Of a DNA stretch of 64,000 nt, positions 8,384 to 18,086 are shown piece after piece. The position numbers and the translations under genes were made by a program. The number at the start of each line of letters is the position of its first letter. The first letter of the stretch is position 1. The notes below the pieces were generated by a model. That model saw nothing but the letters and a program-made list of their open reading frames with translations, did no database searches and was not told the origin of the DNA. Source of the DNA: Olsenella_K sp051878835 (GTDB taxonomy: Bacteria; Actinomycetota; Coriobacteriia; Coriobacteriales; Atopobiaceae); NCBI GenBank assembly GCA_051878835.1, contig JBJEKW010000027.1, positions 62,001 to 126,000 on the forward strand, in the 5' to 3' direction.

Positions 8384-10009
8384 ATGGCATCGTACAAGGC
8401 GGAGATGTCCCGAAAGACCTTCATAAAGATGATGGGTGTCGTCAGCGCCGGCAGCGCCTTCGCGCTGGCAGGCTGCGGCAGCAAGCGCGCCTCTGAGGCA
8501 TCGGGCTCCGACGGCTCGAGCATCGCCGACACCATCACGTTTGCCCAGGGCGCAGACCCCCGCGGCCTGGACCCCGCGTACGTGGACGACGGCGAGTCCG
8601 CAAAGATCATCGCGAACATCTACGAGAACCTCGTGACCTACGCCGACGACTCCTGCGACGTCCAGTGCAAGCTGGCCACCGACTACAACATCTCGGACGA
8701 CGGCCTGACCTACACCTTCAACCTGCAGCAGGGCGTGAAGTTCCACGATGGCAGCGACTTCAATGCCGAAGCCGTCAAGAAGAGCATCGAGCGCCAGCTG
8801 GAGGGCACGGGCCGCACCGACGACATGACCTACGCCTCCTTCACCTTTGGCACCGCCTCCGAGGGCAATGGCGTCAAGTCCGTCGAGACCGACGGCGACT
8901 ACACGGTGAAGATCACCCTGGCCGCCGCCTCCGCTCCCTTCATCAAGAACATGGCCATGGCGCTGGCTGCCCCCATCGTCTGCCCTGCAGTGTTCGAGAA
9001 GGACGCCACCGGCCTCATGGAGAACCCCGTGGGCACCGGCCCCTACAAGTTCGTGTCGTGGGACAAGGGCCAGAACATCAAGCTGGTCGCCAACGACGAC
9101 TACTGGGACAAGGACAACGCTCCCAAGACCAAGAACATCGTCTTTAAGTTCATTGCCGAGAATGCCTCGCGCGTGACCGCTCTGAACAACGGCGAGGCCG
9201 ACATCATCGACGGCCTGGACGACTCCGTGGTCGACACCATCACCAGCGCCGGCAACCAGCTCTACACGGCCGACGGCATGAACATCAACTACATGGCTTT
9301 CAACTGCACCGACAGCAGCGTGTGCAAGGACCAGCAGGTGCGTCACGCCATCGCGCAGGCCGTGAACGTGGACGAGATGGTCAGCTCGCTGTATGGCGAC
9401 TACGCCTCCGTCGCGAACTCCATCATGCCCACCTGGATGGCCCCGTACGACTCCGACATCCAGCAGACCGCATACGACCCCGATGCCGCCAAGGCCACGC
9501 TGTCCTCACTGGGCATCACCTCGCTGAAGTGCATTACGTACTCCAACGTGCGTCCCTACAACACCAAGGGCGGCCAGGTCCTGGCCGAGGCCGTCCAGGG
9601 CTACCTGAGCAAGGTCGGCGTGAACCTGGACATCACCGCATACGACTGGACCACCTACAAGACCAAGGCCACGACCGATCCTTGGGACGTCGCCTTCTTT
9701 GGCTGGGTTGGCGACAACGGCGACCCCGACAACTTCATGAACCTGCTGGCCGACTCCAACGCGACCATGAACTACTCGCAGTTCAACGATGCCGACTACA
9801 AGGCGCTCATCGCCAAGGGCGTCGCCACCAGCGACGAGGACGAGCGCAACGACATCTACAAGCAGGCCGAGCAGATGGCCGCCGAGAAGCAGCCCTGGCT
9901 GCTGATCTCGCACGCCAAGAACCTGGCTGGCTACAACCCGAAGGTCTCGGGCTTCGTCATTCACCCCACGGGCGTCGTTCGACTGTGGAACGCGACCAAG
10001 CAGCAGTAG
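8384..10009 (+). CDS. Peptide ABC transporter substrate-binding lipoprotein (SBP family 5)
   Basis: 541 residues. It captures peptides (or a similar solute) outside the membrane and delivers them to the permeases encoded next. The signal region has a twin-arginine-like SRKTFIK and a lipobox LAGC with Cys31, so it is a lipid-anchored protein possibly exported by Tat. The body is typical of OppA/DppA: ITFAQGADPRGLDPAY, TYTFNLQQGVKFHDGSDFNAEAVKKSIER, and VGTGPYKFVSWDKGQNIKL. ATG 8384 is preferred over in-frame ATG 8369 because AAAGGAG lies just before it. A terminator-like hairpin separates it from the permease genes, a common way to give more binding protein than membrane parts. Substrate is not determinable. 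Confidence 0.92.
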   Translation: MASYKAEMSRKTFIKMMGVVSAGSAFALAGCGSKRASEASGSDGSSIADTITFAQGADPRGLDPAYVDDGESAKIIANIYENLVTYADDSCDVQCKLATDYNISDDGLTYTFNLQQGVKFHDGSDFNAEAVKKSIERQLEGTGRTDDMTYASFTFGTASEGNGVKSVETDGDYTVKITLAAASAPFIKNMAMALAAPIVCPAVFEKDATGLMENPVGTGPYKFVSWDKGQNIKLVANDDYWDKDNAPKTKNIVFKFIAENASRVTALNNGEADIIDGLDDSVVDTITSAGNQLYTADGMNINYMAFNCTDSSVCKDQQVRHAIAQAVNVDEMVSSLYGDYASVANSIMPTWMAPYDSDIQQTAYDPDAAKATLSSLGITSLKCITYSNVRPYNTKGGQVLAEAVQGYLSKVGVNLDITAYDWTTYKTKATTDPWDVAFFGWVGDNGDPDNFMNLLADSNATMNYSQFNDADYKALIAKGVATSDEDERNDIYKQAEQMAAEKQPWLLISHAKNLAGYNPKVSGFVIHPTGVVRLWNATKQQ

Positions 10010-10042
10010 GTCGTCCATCCGTAGAGCTCTGAAATCGGACAC

Positions 10043-10087
10043 GGACGCGTGGGGCGGGCCCGCATCCGCCCTACGCGTCCGCTTTTT
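10043..10087 (+). terminator. Intra-operon terminator after the binding protein
   Basis: Long stem of GGACGCGT with ACGCGTCC plus GGGCGG with CCGCCC, then GCTTTTT. Probably partial, because four transporter genes follow in the same direction. Confidence 0.7.
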
Positions 10088-10111
10088 CTGCAACGAAAGG
10101 AGGCCAGCGCC

Positions 10112-11128
10112 TTGAGCAAATACATCGTCAAACGCATCCTGCAATCGATACTGGTGCTGCTGGGCGTCTCGGTCATCGTGTTCTTGATCATGAGGGTGTT
10201 CTCCTCGGACCCCGCCCCCGTGGTCTTGGGCGAGCATGCCACCCCCGACGAGATCACTGCCTGGCGTGATGCCAACGGTCTGAACGACCCCATACTGATC
10301 CAGTACTTCAACTTCCTGGGTGGCGCCCTTCACGGCGACCTGGGCACCTCTTACTACACGCACACTCCGGTGTCGCAGGAGATTGCCAGCCGCTTCCCGG
10401 CAACCATCGAGCTGGCCCTCGTGGCCATCCTGATAGCGTCCTTCTTGGGCGTGAAGCTGGGCGTCGTGGCCGCCACGCACCGCGGCAAGGCGGCCGACGG
10501 CGGCACCCTGATGTTCGCCCTGCTGGGCGTGTCGATGCCCGTGTTCTGGCTGGGCATCCTGTTCATCATCCTGTTCTCGGGCGTGCTGCACATCCTGCCG
10601 TCCAGCGGACGCGTGGACCCCATGCTGCAGCCCGTGGGCGGCACGGGCCTCTACATCCTGGACACGCTTCTGTCCGGTGACTTCGAGGCTCTGGGCAACG
10701 TGCTCCAGCACATCATCCTGCCCGCCGTCACCCTGTCCATGTACTCCATGGCCATCATCACGCGCATGACGCGCTCGTCCATGCTGGAGACGCTGGGCGA
10801 GGACTACGTCCGCGTTGCATCCGCAAAGGGTCTGCCGCGCAAGGTCGTCGTGAAGCACCACGCCCTGCGTAACGCCATGCTGCCCGTGACCACGGTCATC
10901 GGCCTGCAGCTGGGCAGCCTTCTGGGTGGCGCCATGCTGACCGAGACGGTGTTCGCCTGGCCCGGCATCGGCAAGTACACCGTGGACTGCATCCTAAAGA
11001 GCGACTTCCCGGTAGTGCAGGGCGTCGTCCTGCTGATCGGCGTGATCTTCGTCATCATCAACCTGGTCGTCGACATCATCTACGCCTACCTGGATCCTCG
11101 CATCAAGTACTCGAAGGAAGAGGGGTGA
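10112..11128 (+). CDS. Peptide ABC transporter permease 1 (DppB/OppB type)
   Basis: 338 residues with an N-terminal membrane segment (KYIVKRILQSILVLLG), the conserved periplasmic HGDLGTSYYTHTPVSQEI block and five further membrane spans. The EAA loop that contacts the ATPases is visible as RVASAKGLPRKVVVKHHALRN. The TTG at 10112 is taken as start because AAAGGAGG lies eight bases before it and the product then begins like other family members; the open frame upstream covers the terminator. Ends two bases before the next permease start. Confidence 0.92.
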   Translation: MSKYIVKRILQSILVLLGVSVIVFLIMRVFSSDPAPVVLGEHATPDEITAWRDANGLNDPILIQYFNFLGGALHGDLGTSYYTHTPVSQEIASRFPATIELALVAILIASFLGVKLGVVAATHRGKAADGGTLMFALLGVSMPVFWLGILFIILFSGVLHILPSSGRVDPMLQPVGGTGLYILDTLLSGDFEALGNVLQHIILPAVTLSMYSMAIITRMTRSSMLETLGEDYVRVASAKGLPRKVVVKHHALRNAMLPVTTVIGLQLGSLLGGAMLTETVFAWPGIGKYTVDCILKSDFPVVQGVVLLIGVIFVIINLVVDIIYAYLDPRIKYSKEEG

Positions 11129-11130
11129 TC

Positions 11131-12030
11131 ATGATGGCAGAAGCCGAAGCTAAGGTGGCACCCGAGGAGGAGAAGCCCGATTCGCTGGCCAGCGACGTGT
11201 GGTACTCGCTGCGCGGCAACAAGGCGGCCCTCATCAGCCTGGTGGTCATAGCGGTGCTGGTGGTCATAGCCATTGTGACCTCCCTGTTCCCGCAGATCCT
11301 GCCGTACGACCCGTATGAGCAGGACCTCTCGGCATCGTTCCAGGCGCCGTCGGCGGCGCACTGGTTTGGCACGGACCAGCAGGGCCGCGACATATTCTGC
11401 CGCATCCTGGTGGGCACGCGCATCTCGCTGTCCGTGGGCCTTCTGGCTGTCAGCATCTCGCTGGTCATCGGCGTGACGCTGGGCGCCATCGCCGGCTACA
11501 AGGGCGGCATCGTCGACACCATCATCATGCGCATCATGGACATGATGCTGGCCATCCCGTCCATCCTTCTGGCCATCGCCTTCATGGCGGCCCTGGGCAA
11601 GGGCATCGACAAGGCGGTCGTGGCCATCGGCCTGGTCTCCATCCCCGAGTACGCGCGCATCGTGCGCTCGCAGATCCTCTCGGTAAAGGAGAACGACTAC
11701 GTGGCGGCCGCCAGGGTCATCGGCGACAAGGACTCCGTCGTCATCTTCCGGCACGTGCTGCCCAACGTGGCGCCGTCCATCATCGTCCGCGCCACCCTGG
11801 GCATCTCGGGCGCCATCCTGGACTGCGCGGCCCTGGGCTTCCTGGGACTGGGCGTGCAGCCGCCCGCGGCCGAGTGGGGCGACATGCTGGGTCGAGGCCG
11901 CAACTACATCTTCTCGGCCCCGTACACGATGATTTTCCCGGGCCTCGCGATCACCGTCACCGTCCTGGCGTTCAACCTGCTGGGCGACGGCCTTCGCGAC
12001 GCCTTCGATCCCAAGGCAAGGAGGAGGTGA
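11131..12030 (+). CDS. Peptide ABC transporter permease 2 (DppC/OppC type)
   Basis: 299 residues, with the typical N-terminal segment, the FGTDQQGRDIFCRILVGTRISL motif of DppC proteins and an EAA loop (NDYVAAARVIGDKDSVVIFRHVLPN). Forms the membrane channel with the preceding permease. ATG 11131 fits the GAAGAGGGG ribosome site; GTG 11125 and ATG 11134 are possible alternatives. The ATPase gene starts four bases after its stop, so the genes are cotranscribed. Confidence 0.92.
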   Translation: MMAEAEAKVAPEEEKPDSLASDVWYSLRGNKAALISLVVIAVLVVIAIVTSLFPQILPYDPYEQDLSASFQAPSAAHWFGTDQQGRDIFCRILVGTRISLSVGLLAVSISLVIGVTLGAIAGYKGGIVDTIIMRIMDMMLAIPSILLAIAFMAALGKGIDKAVVAIGLVSIPEYARIVRSQILSVKENDYVAAARVIGDKDSVVIFRHVLPNVAPSIIVRATLGISGAILDCAALGFLGLGVQPPAAEWGDMLGRGRNYIFSAPYTMIFPGLAITVTVLAFNLLGDGLRDAFDPKARRR

Positions 12031-12034
12031 TCGC

Positions 12035-13015
12035 ATGCTGCTAGAGGTAAAGAACCTCGTTACCGAGTTTCCCACCCGCAAGGGCGTGGTGCGCGCGGTG
12101 AACGGCGTCACCTTTGGCGTGAACGCCGGCGAGACGGTGGCCCTGGTGGGCGAGTCCGGCTCGGGCAAGTCCGTGACGTCTCTCTCCATCATGCGACTCC
12201 TGCAGGAGCCGGGCCACGTGGCTGGCGGCTCCATCACCTTCGACGGCACCGACCTGCTGTCCTTGAGCGAGCAGCAGATGGAGCAGGTGCGCGGCGGAAA
12301 GATAGCCATGGTGTTCCAGGAGCCCATGACCAGCCTGGACCCCGTGTATCGCGTGGGCGACCAGATAGTCGAGGCCATCCAGCAGCACTCCGACGTCTCG
12401 AAGGACGAGGCGTGGGCCCGTGCGGTCGAGGCGCTGCGCGTGGTCGGCATCCCCAGCCCCGAGGAGCGCGCCCGCGACTACCCGCACGAGATGAGCGGCG
12501 GCATGCGCCAGCGCGTCATGATAGCCATGGCCCTTTCGTGCAACCCGAAGCTGCTGATAGCCGACGAGCCCACGACGGCCCTGGACGTGACGATCCAGGC
12601 CCAAATCCTGGACCTCATCTACAAGCTGCGCCAGGAGTACAACATGGGCGTGCTGCTGATCACCCACGACCTGGGCGTCGTGGCCGAGGTGGCCGATCGC
12701 GTGGTGGTCATGTACTGCGGCCAGGTCGTCGAGCAGTCCCCCGTCATGAAGCTGTTCGAGAAGCCCCTGCACCCCTATACGCTGGGCCTCCTGAACTCCA
12801 TTCCGCGCCTGGACGACGATGACTCGAAGCGCCTGTACACCATCAAGGGCCAGGTGCCCAACCCGCTGCACCTGCCCAACGGCTGCCCGTTCTCCGACCG
12901 TTGCGAGAAGTGCATGAAGGTCTGCCGCGAGGTGGCTCCCCAGCTGAAGCCCCTGAAGGACGACCCCGAGCGCAGCGTGCGTTGCCACCTGTACGACGAA
13001 GAGGAGGGGAGGTAG
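12035..13015 (+). CDS. Peptide ABC transporter ATPase 1 (DppD/OppD type)
   Basis: 326 residues. Walker A GESGSGKS, Q-loop FQEPMTSLDP, signature MSGGMRQRVMIAMAL, Walker B LLIADEPTTALD and switch His in LLITHDLGVVAEVADR are all intact. The C-terminal Cys-rich CPFSDRCEKCMKVCR block is the hallmark of oligopeptide/nickel-type ATPases. ATG 12035 follows AAGGAGGAGG. It powers import together with the second ATPase, whose start is three bases beyond its stop. Confidence 0.95.
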   Translation: MLLEVKNLVTEFPTRKGVVRAVNGVTFGVNAGETVALVGESGSGKSVTSLSIMRLLQEPGHVAGGSITFDGTDLLSLSEQQMEQVRGGKIAMVFQEPMTSLDPVYRVGDQIVEAIQQHSDVSKDEAWARAVEALRVVGIPSPEERARDYPHEMSGGMRQRVMIAMALSCNPKLLIADEPTTALDVTIQAQILDLIYKLRQEYNMGVLLITHDLGVVAEVADRVVVMYCGQVVEQSPVMKLFEKPLHPYTLGLLNSIPRLDDDDSKRLYTIKGQVPNPLHLPNGCPFSDRCEKCMKVCREVAPQLKPLKDDPERSVRCHLYDEEEGR

Positions 13016-13018
13016 CCC

Positions 13019-14140
13019 ATGGCGGAAGACCAGAAGAATGCGACACAGGACCCGGACGTCCTGCTGGACGTGAAGCACCTCACAAAGAGCTTCGTGGCCG
13101 CCTCGAACTTCTTTGGCAAGCCCACGTCGTTCGTGCGCGCGGTGGACGACGTCTCGTTCCAGATTCACCGTGGCGAGGCGTTCGGCCTGGTGGGCGAGTC
13201 CGGCTGCGGAAAGTCGACCATCGGAAAGATGCTGGTGGGCCTTCTGACCCCGACCAGCGGCACCATCACGTTCGAGGGCACCGACCTCACGGCGCTGACG
13301 CCCAAGCAGCGCCGCGCCTACTGCAAGGACATCCAGATCATCTTCCAGGACCCGTACGCCAGCCTGAACCCGCGCATGACCGTGGGAAAGATCATCGCCG
13401 AGCCCATCCTGACGAACAAGATCCTGCCCCCCGACCAGGTGGACAAGCGCGTGGACGAGCTGCTGGAGTGCGTGGGCCTGGCGCCCTACATGCGCAACCG
13501 CTACCCCCACGAGTTCAGTGGCGGCCAGCGCCAGCGCGTGGGCATCGCCCGTGCCCTGGCCGTGAACCCGAAGCTCATCGTGTGCGACGAGCCCGTCTCG
13601 GCACTGGACGTGTCCATCCAGGCGCAGGTGCTGAACCTGCTGGACGACCTGAAGGACCAGTTCGGCCTGACGTATCTCTTCATCGCGCACGGCCTCAACG
13701 TGGTCAAGCACATCTCGGACCGCGTGGGCGTCATGTACCTTGGGCGCCTGATGGAGATCGCCTCGAAGAACGAGCTGTACCACGACCCGCTGTGCCCCTA
13801 CACCCAGGCCCTGCTGTCGGCCATTCCCTCGGTCGACCCGAAGCTGCGACGCAGGCGCATCATCCTGGAGGGCGACGTGCCCAGCCCCATCGACCCGCCG
13901 GCGGGCTGCCGCTTTGCCAGCCGCTGCTTCGCAAAGATCGGCGCCTGCGACGTGGCCGCGCCCGACCTGAACGAGGTCCTGCCCGGCCACTACTGTGCCT
14001 GCCACCGCTACGACACGGTGGACCCCGACTTCGTCATCGCCCGCTCGCGCGAGATCCAGAACGAGGCCGCCCGTCCCACGTTCGGTCGCGGCGACAAGGA
14101 CGTCAACGCCGACCCCGTCGACGTCGACCCCGAGTCCTAG
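13019..14140 (+). CDS. Peptide ABC transporter ATPase 2 (DppF/OppF type)
   Basis: 373 residues. Walker A GESGCGKST, Q-loop FQDPYASLNPRMTVG, signature FSGGQRQRVGIARAL, Walker B IVCDEPVSALD, and the C-terminal CRFASRCFAKIGACD-type Cys motif are present. Odd: after the switch His the usual Asp is Gly (IAHGLNVVKHISD instead of a typical HDLSVV), so the H-loop differs from its partner ATPase. About 40 extra C-terminal residues are acidic. Last gene of the transporter operon, followed by a hairpin. Confidence 0.95.
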   Translation: MAEDQKNATQDPDVLLDVKHLTKSFVAASNFFGKPTSFVRAVDDVSFQIHRGEAFGLVGESGCGKSTIGKMLVGLLTPTSGTITFEGTDLTALTPKQRRAYCKDIQIIFQDPYASLNPRMTVGKIIAEPILTNKILPPDQVDKRVDELLECVGLAPYMRNRYPHEFSGGQRQRVGIARALAVNPKLIVCDEPVSALDVSIQAQVLNLLDDLKDQFGLTYLFIAHGLNVVKHISDRVGVMYLGRLMEIASKNELYHDPLCPYTQALLSAIPSVDPKLRRRRIILEGDVPSPIDPPAGCRFASRCFAKIGACDVAAPDLNEVLPGHYCACHRYDTVDPDFVIARSREIQNEAARPTFGRGDKDVNADPVDVDPES

Positions 14141-14182
14141 GCCTCGACCCACGCGTTCGGCGTCAGCCGGAGCCAACCACAT

Positions 14183-14222
14183 ACGCCCGCCGTTCTTCTG
14201 CCAAAGAGGACGGCGGGCGTTT
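14183..14222 (+). terminator. Hairpin after the peptide transporter operon
   Basis: ACGCCCGCCGT and ACGGCGGGCGT form a perfect 11-bp stem; the T tract after it is short (TTCGTG), so strength is uncertain. Confidence 0.6.
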
Positions 14223-14254
14223 CGTGTGCGCCGCCCCACCGTGTCCGAGCGCGG

Positions 14255-14260
14255 TAGAAT
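14255..14260 (+). promoter_or_regulatory. TAGAAT -10-like box upstream of purB
   Basis: The same hexamer occurs before tRNA-Gly, tRNA-Lys and the glycosyltransferase at 42410. No clear -35 element is seen here. Confidence 0.4.
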
Positions 14261-14294
14261 CGAGGAAGCCGGCATCCTCACGAAAGGAAAGCGC

Positions 14295-15641
<1,347 letters not shown>

Positions 15642-15667
15642 GCTGCAGCTTCATACGGAATTCCATG

Positions 15668-15698
15668 AGGTGGCGCCCTCGGGCGTCGCCTCTTTTTT
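15668..15698 (+). terminator. Terminator after purB
   Basis: AGGTGGCGCC and GGGCGTCGCCT stem, then TCTTTTTT. Confidence 0.85.
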
Positions 15699-15740
15699 GT
15701 GCCGGGTATACTCTCATGTGTTAACTGCGAGAGGAGAGGC

Positions 15741-16025
15741 ATGTTCCAGTACGACTTCACGCCCCGGGGCGTCTGCTCCAGGGCCATCCACGTCGCGTTG
15801 AGCGACGACGGCCAGACGGTGGAGGGCGTCCGGTTCGAGGGCGGCTGCAACGGCAACCTGAAGGCCATCGGCAAGCTAACGAAGGGCATGAGCGTCGACA
15901 AGGTGGTCGAGCTGCTGCAGGGCACCACCTGCGGCCCGCGCCGCACTTCTTGCGCCGACCAGATGACCATCGCGCTGCGCCAGGCCCAGCAGGCCATGGC
16001 ACACGACGCAGCTGCCAGCGCATAG
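15741..16025 (+). CDS. TSCPD-domain protein (TIGR03905 type)
   Basis: 94 residues. It matches the small TSCPD family in the FEGGCNGNLKAI block and in CGPRRTSCADQMTIAL, although the signature reads TSCAD rather than TSCPD. The same domain is found at the C-terminus of some B12-dependent ribonucleotide reductases; the function of stand-alone copies is unknown. ATG 15741 is preceded by GAGAGGAGAGG. A TATACT box at 15707-15712 may be its -10. The lipoprotein gene begins 13 bases later. Confidence 0.82.
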   Translation: MFQYDFTPRGVCSRAIHVALSDDGQTVEGVRFEGGCNGNLKAIGKLTKGMSVDKVVELLQGTTCGPRRTSCADQMTIALRQAQQAMAHDAAASA

Positions 16026-16038
16026 ACCGGAGCCCATC

Positions 16039-17250
16039 GTGCCCGCACACAAGCGCCATAGCATCACTCGCAGGGGTCTGTTCCGCGGGATGTTCGCCAC
16101 GGCCGCCACGACGGCCGCCGTGGGGGTGCTCTCCGGCTGCTCGCAGCAGTCGGAGGACACGACGCCCCAGCCCACCGTGGTCGACTCCGACGCGGCCACC
16201 GACATCCTGAACACCTACACGTCGCAGGACTTCGACCTGACCCAGACGGGCAGCTGGACCATACCCCTGGGCAGCGTGCTGCACGAGGGCGAGGGCACGT
16301 GGCTGCCCGTGACGCAGGCGGGGTCGTCGGCGTCGCCCATGGTGAAGGGCTGCGCGTTCTCCACCAGCTCGGGCAACCTGTCAGAGGTGGTGTCAAAGAC
16401 CATAGGCACCAGCACGGCCGAGGTCATCTACGACGTGCGCTGCTCCGACTCGGTCTACGCCTGGGTCGAGCTGAACTACCTGACCTACGACTGGACCCTG
16501 TACGCCTCGGCGTTCAGCGAGGGTGCGCTCACGGGTAGTGCCACCACGCTGTGGTCGGCGAACTCCGACTACGACCCGCCCGCGTTCGCCTGCACGGGCA
16601 GCACGGTCATCTGGCAGGTCATGCCGTCCACCTCGGGGTCCAAGACCTCCGAGAGCTCGTACTGCTACCTGTGGAAGCTGGGCGACTCCAACGCCAAGTC
16701 CGTCGTGGAGTCGCCGGGCCGCTTTGCCACGGCACCCGTGGTGTCGGGCGACACGGTCACGCTGACGCCGCGCGTGCGCTCCAGCGAGGGCGTCTACTAC
16801 GGCGTCACCGCCTACAGCCTGTCGAACGACCTCGCCAGCATCGAGGACCAGCTCGTGCTGCCCCAGACGGTGAAGCCGTTTCGCGCCGTGCGCATTGGCG
16901 ACCAGTTCGTCACGTCCATCGAGGCCTCGTACAGCTCGGGCGGCCTTCTGTCCGGCATGGGCACCTATATAGGTACGTCGTCGGGCGACTTCCTCTCGCT
17001 GTCGCGCGAGCCCTTCGCGGGCGTGGCGGGCAAGGACGGCAAGTACGTGATCAAGGTGCGCGCGTCCTACATCGTGGTGGACACCACGCAGAGCACCTAC
17101 AGCGTGCTGTCCGCCTCGAACCGCTGCATCGACTACGGCGAGTACCCCGCGCGCGTCGGGCAGACCGACACGTTCGTCACGTTTGCCACGGTGAAGGACG
17201 AGACCACGGGCTACCCCGCTTCCGTCACCGTCAGGGCGTTCACCCTTTGA
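16039..17250 (+). CDS. Tat-type lipoprotein of unknown function
   Basis: 403 residues from GTG 16039. The N-terminus carries a twin-arginine motif (TRRGLFRG, Arg11-Arg12), a hydrophobic stretch and a lipobox LSGC with Cys34, so a folded, lipid-anchored extracellular protein is expected. The body is rich in Ser/Thr/Tyr/Trp with repeated short strands (for example VIYDVRCSDSVYAWVEL and APVVSGDTVTLTPRV), which suggests a beta-propeller-like fold; this is inference. It precedes an OmpR-type two-component pair and might be a sensed or accessory component, but nothing proves a link. Confidence 0.75.
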   Translation: MPAHKRHSITRRGLFRGMFATAATTAAVGVLSGCSQQSEDTTPQPTVVDSDAATDILNTYTSQDFDLTQTGSWTIPLGSVLHEGEGTWLPVTQAGSSASPMVKGCAFSTSSGNLSEVVSKTIGTSTAEVIYDVRCSDSVYAWVELNYLTYDWTLYASAFSEGALTGSATTLWSANSDYDPPAFACTGSTVIWQVMPSTSGSKTSESSYCYLWKLGDSNAKSVVESPGRFATAPVVSGDTVTLTPRVRSSEGVYYGVTAYSLSNDLASIEDQLVLPQTVKPFRAVRIGDQFVTSIEASYSSGGLLSGMGTYIGTSSGDFLSLSREPFAGVAGKDGKYVIKVRASYIVVDTTQSTYSVLSASNRCIDYGEYPARVGQTDTFVTFATVKDETTGYPASVTVRAFTL

Positions 17251-17343
17251 TTCAGTTCCGTTCGTGCTTTGTGGGGTACACTAATACAGCACAAGAAGAA
17301 CATCTATCCTGCCGAAAAACGGGATTTTGTGGAAGGGGCTACC

Positions 17344-18084
17344 ATGGCTTCAGACGAGAAGAGAATTCTTTTGGTCGAGGACGACAAGGTCATTCGTGAC
17401 GCCGTGGCCGCCTATCTCGAGCGCGAGAACTATATGGTCCGTGGCGTTGGAGACGGTCAGAGCGCCCTTGAGGAGTTCGAGAAGCACTCGTTTGACCTCA
17501 TCATCCTGGACCTCATGCTGCCCAAGCTGTCGGGCGAGCGCGTGTGCCGCGCCATCCGCGAGACCTCGAACGTGCCCATCATCATGCTGACAGCAAAGGG
17601 CGAGGTAGAGGACCGCATCATCGGCCTCGAGCTGGGCGCGGACGACTACCTGATCAAGCCCTTCTCGCCCCGTGAGCTCGTGGCGCGCGTGCGCGCGCTG
17701 CTGCGTCGCGCCCACGCCGAGAGCGAGCCCCAGCTGGAAGTCCTGGACTTCGGCGACCTGGTCATCGACATCTCGGGCCACAAGGTCACCATCGACGGTC
17801 GCGAGATCGACCTGACCGCCTCCGAGTTCAAGCTGCTGACCACCCTGGCACGCTTCCCGGGCCGCGTGTACACCCGCATGGAGCTGGTCGAGAAGGTCCT
17901 GGGCTACGACTTCGAGGGCTACGAGCGCACCATCGACAGCCACGTGAAGAACCTGCGCGCAAAGCTGGGCGACGACCCGCGCAACCCGCGCTGGCTCTAC
18001 ACCGTGCACGGCGTGGGCTACCGCTTTGAGGCGCCCGAGGCCGACATGGCAAAGGCTAAGGCCAAGGCCAACCGGGCAAAGTAG
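17344..18084 (+). CDS. OmpR/PhoB-family response regulator
   Basis: 246 residues. Receiver domain (about 4-117) with acidic pocket VEDD, phospho-acceptor Asp56 in IILDLMLPKLSG, the LTAKGE Thr and KPFSPREL Lys. The C-terminal winged helix (about 135-235) has the DLTASEFKLLTTLARFPGRVYTR and YERTIDSHVKNLRAKLGDD elements. A Lys/Ala tail ends the protein. ATG 17344 follows GGAAGGGG. The cognate kinase starts two bases after its stop. Confidence 0.95.
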   Translation: MASDEKRILLVEDDKVIRDAVAAYLERENYMVRGVGDGQSALEEFEKHSFDLIILDLMLPKLSGERVCRAIRETSNVPIIMLTAKGEVEDRIIGLELGADDYLIKPFSPRELVARVRALLRRAHAESEPQLEVLDFGDLVIDISGHKVTIDGREIDLTASEFKLLTTLARFPGRVYTRMELVEKVLGYDFEGYERTIDSHVKNLRAKLGDDPRNPRWLYTVHGVGYRFEAPEADMAKAKAKANRAK

Positions 18085-18086
18085 CC

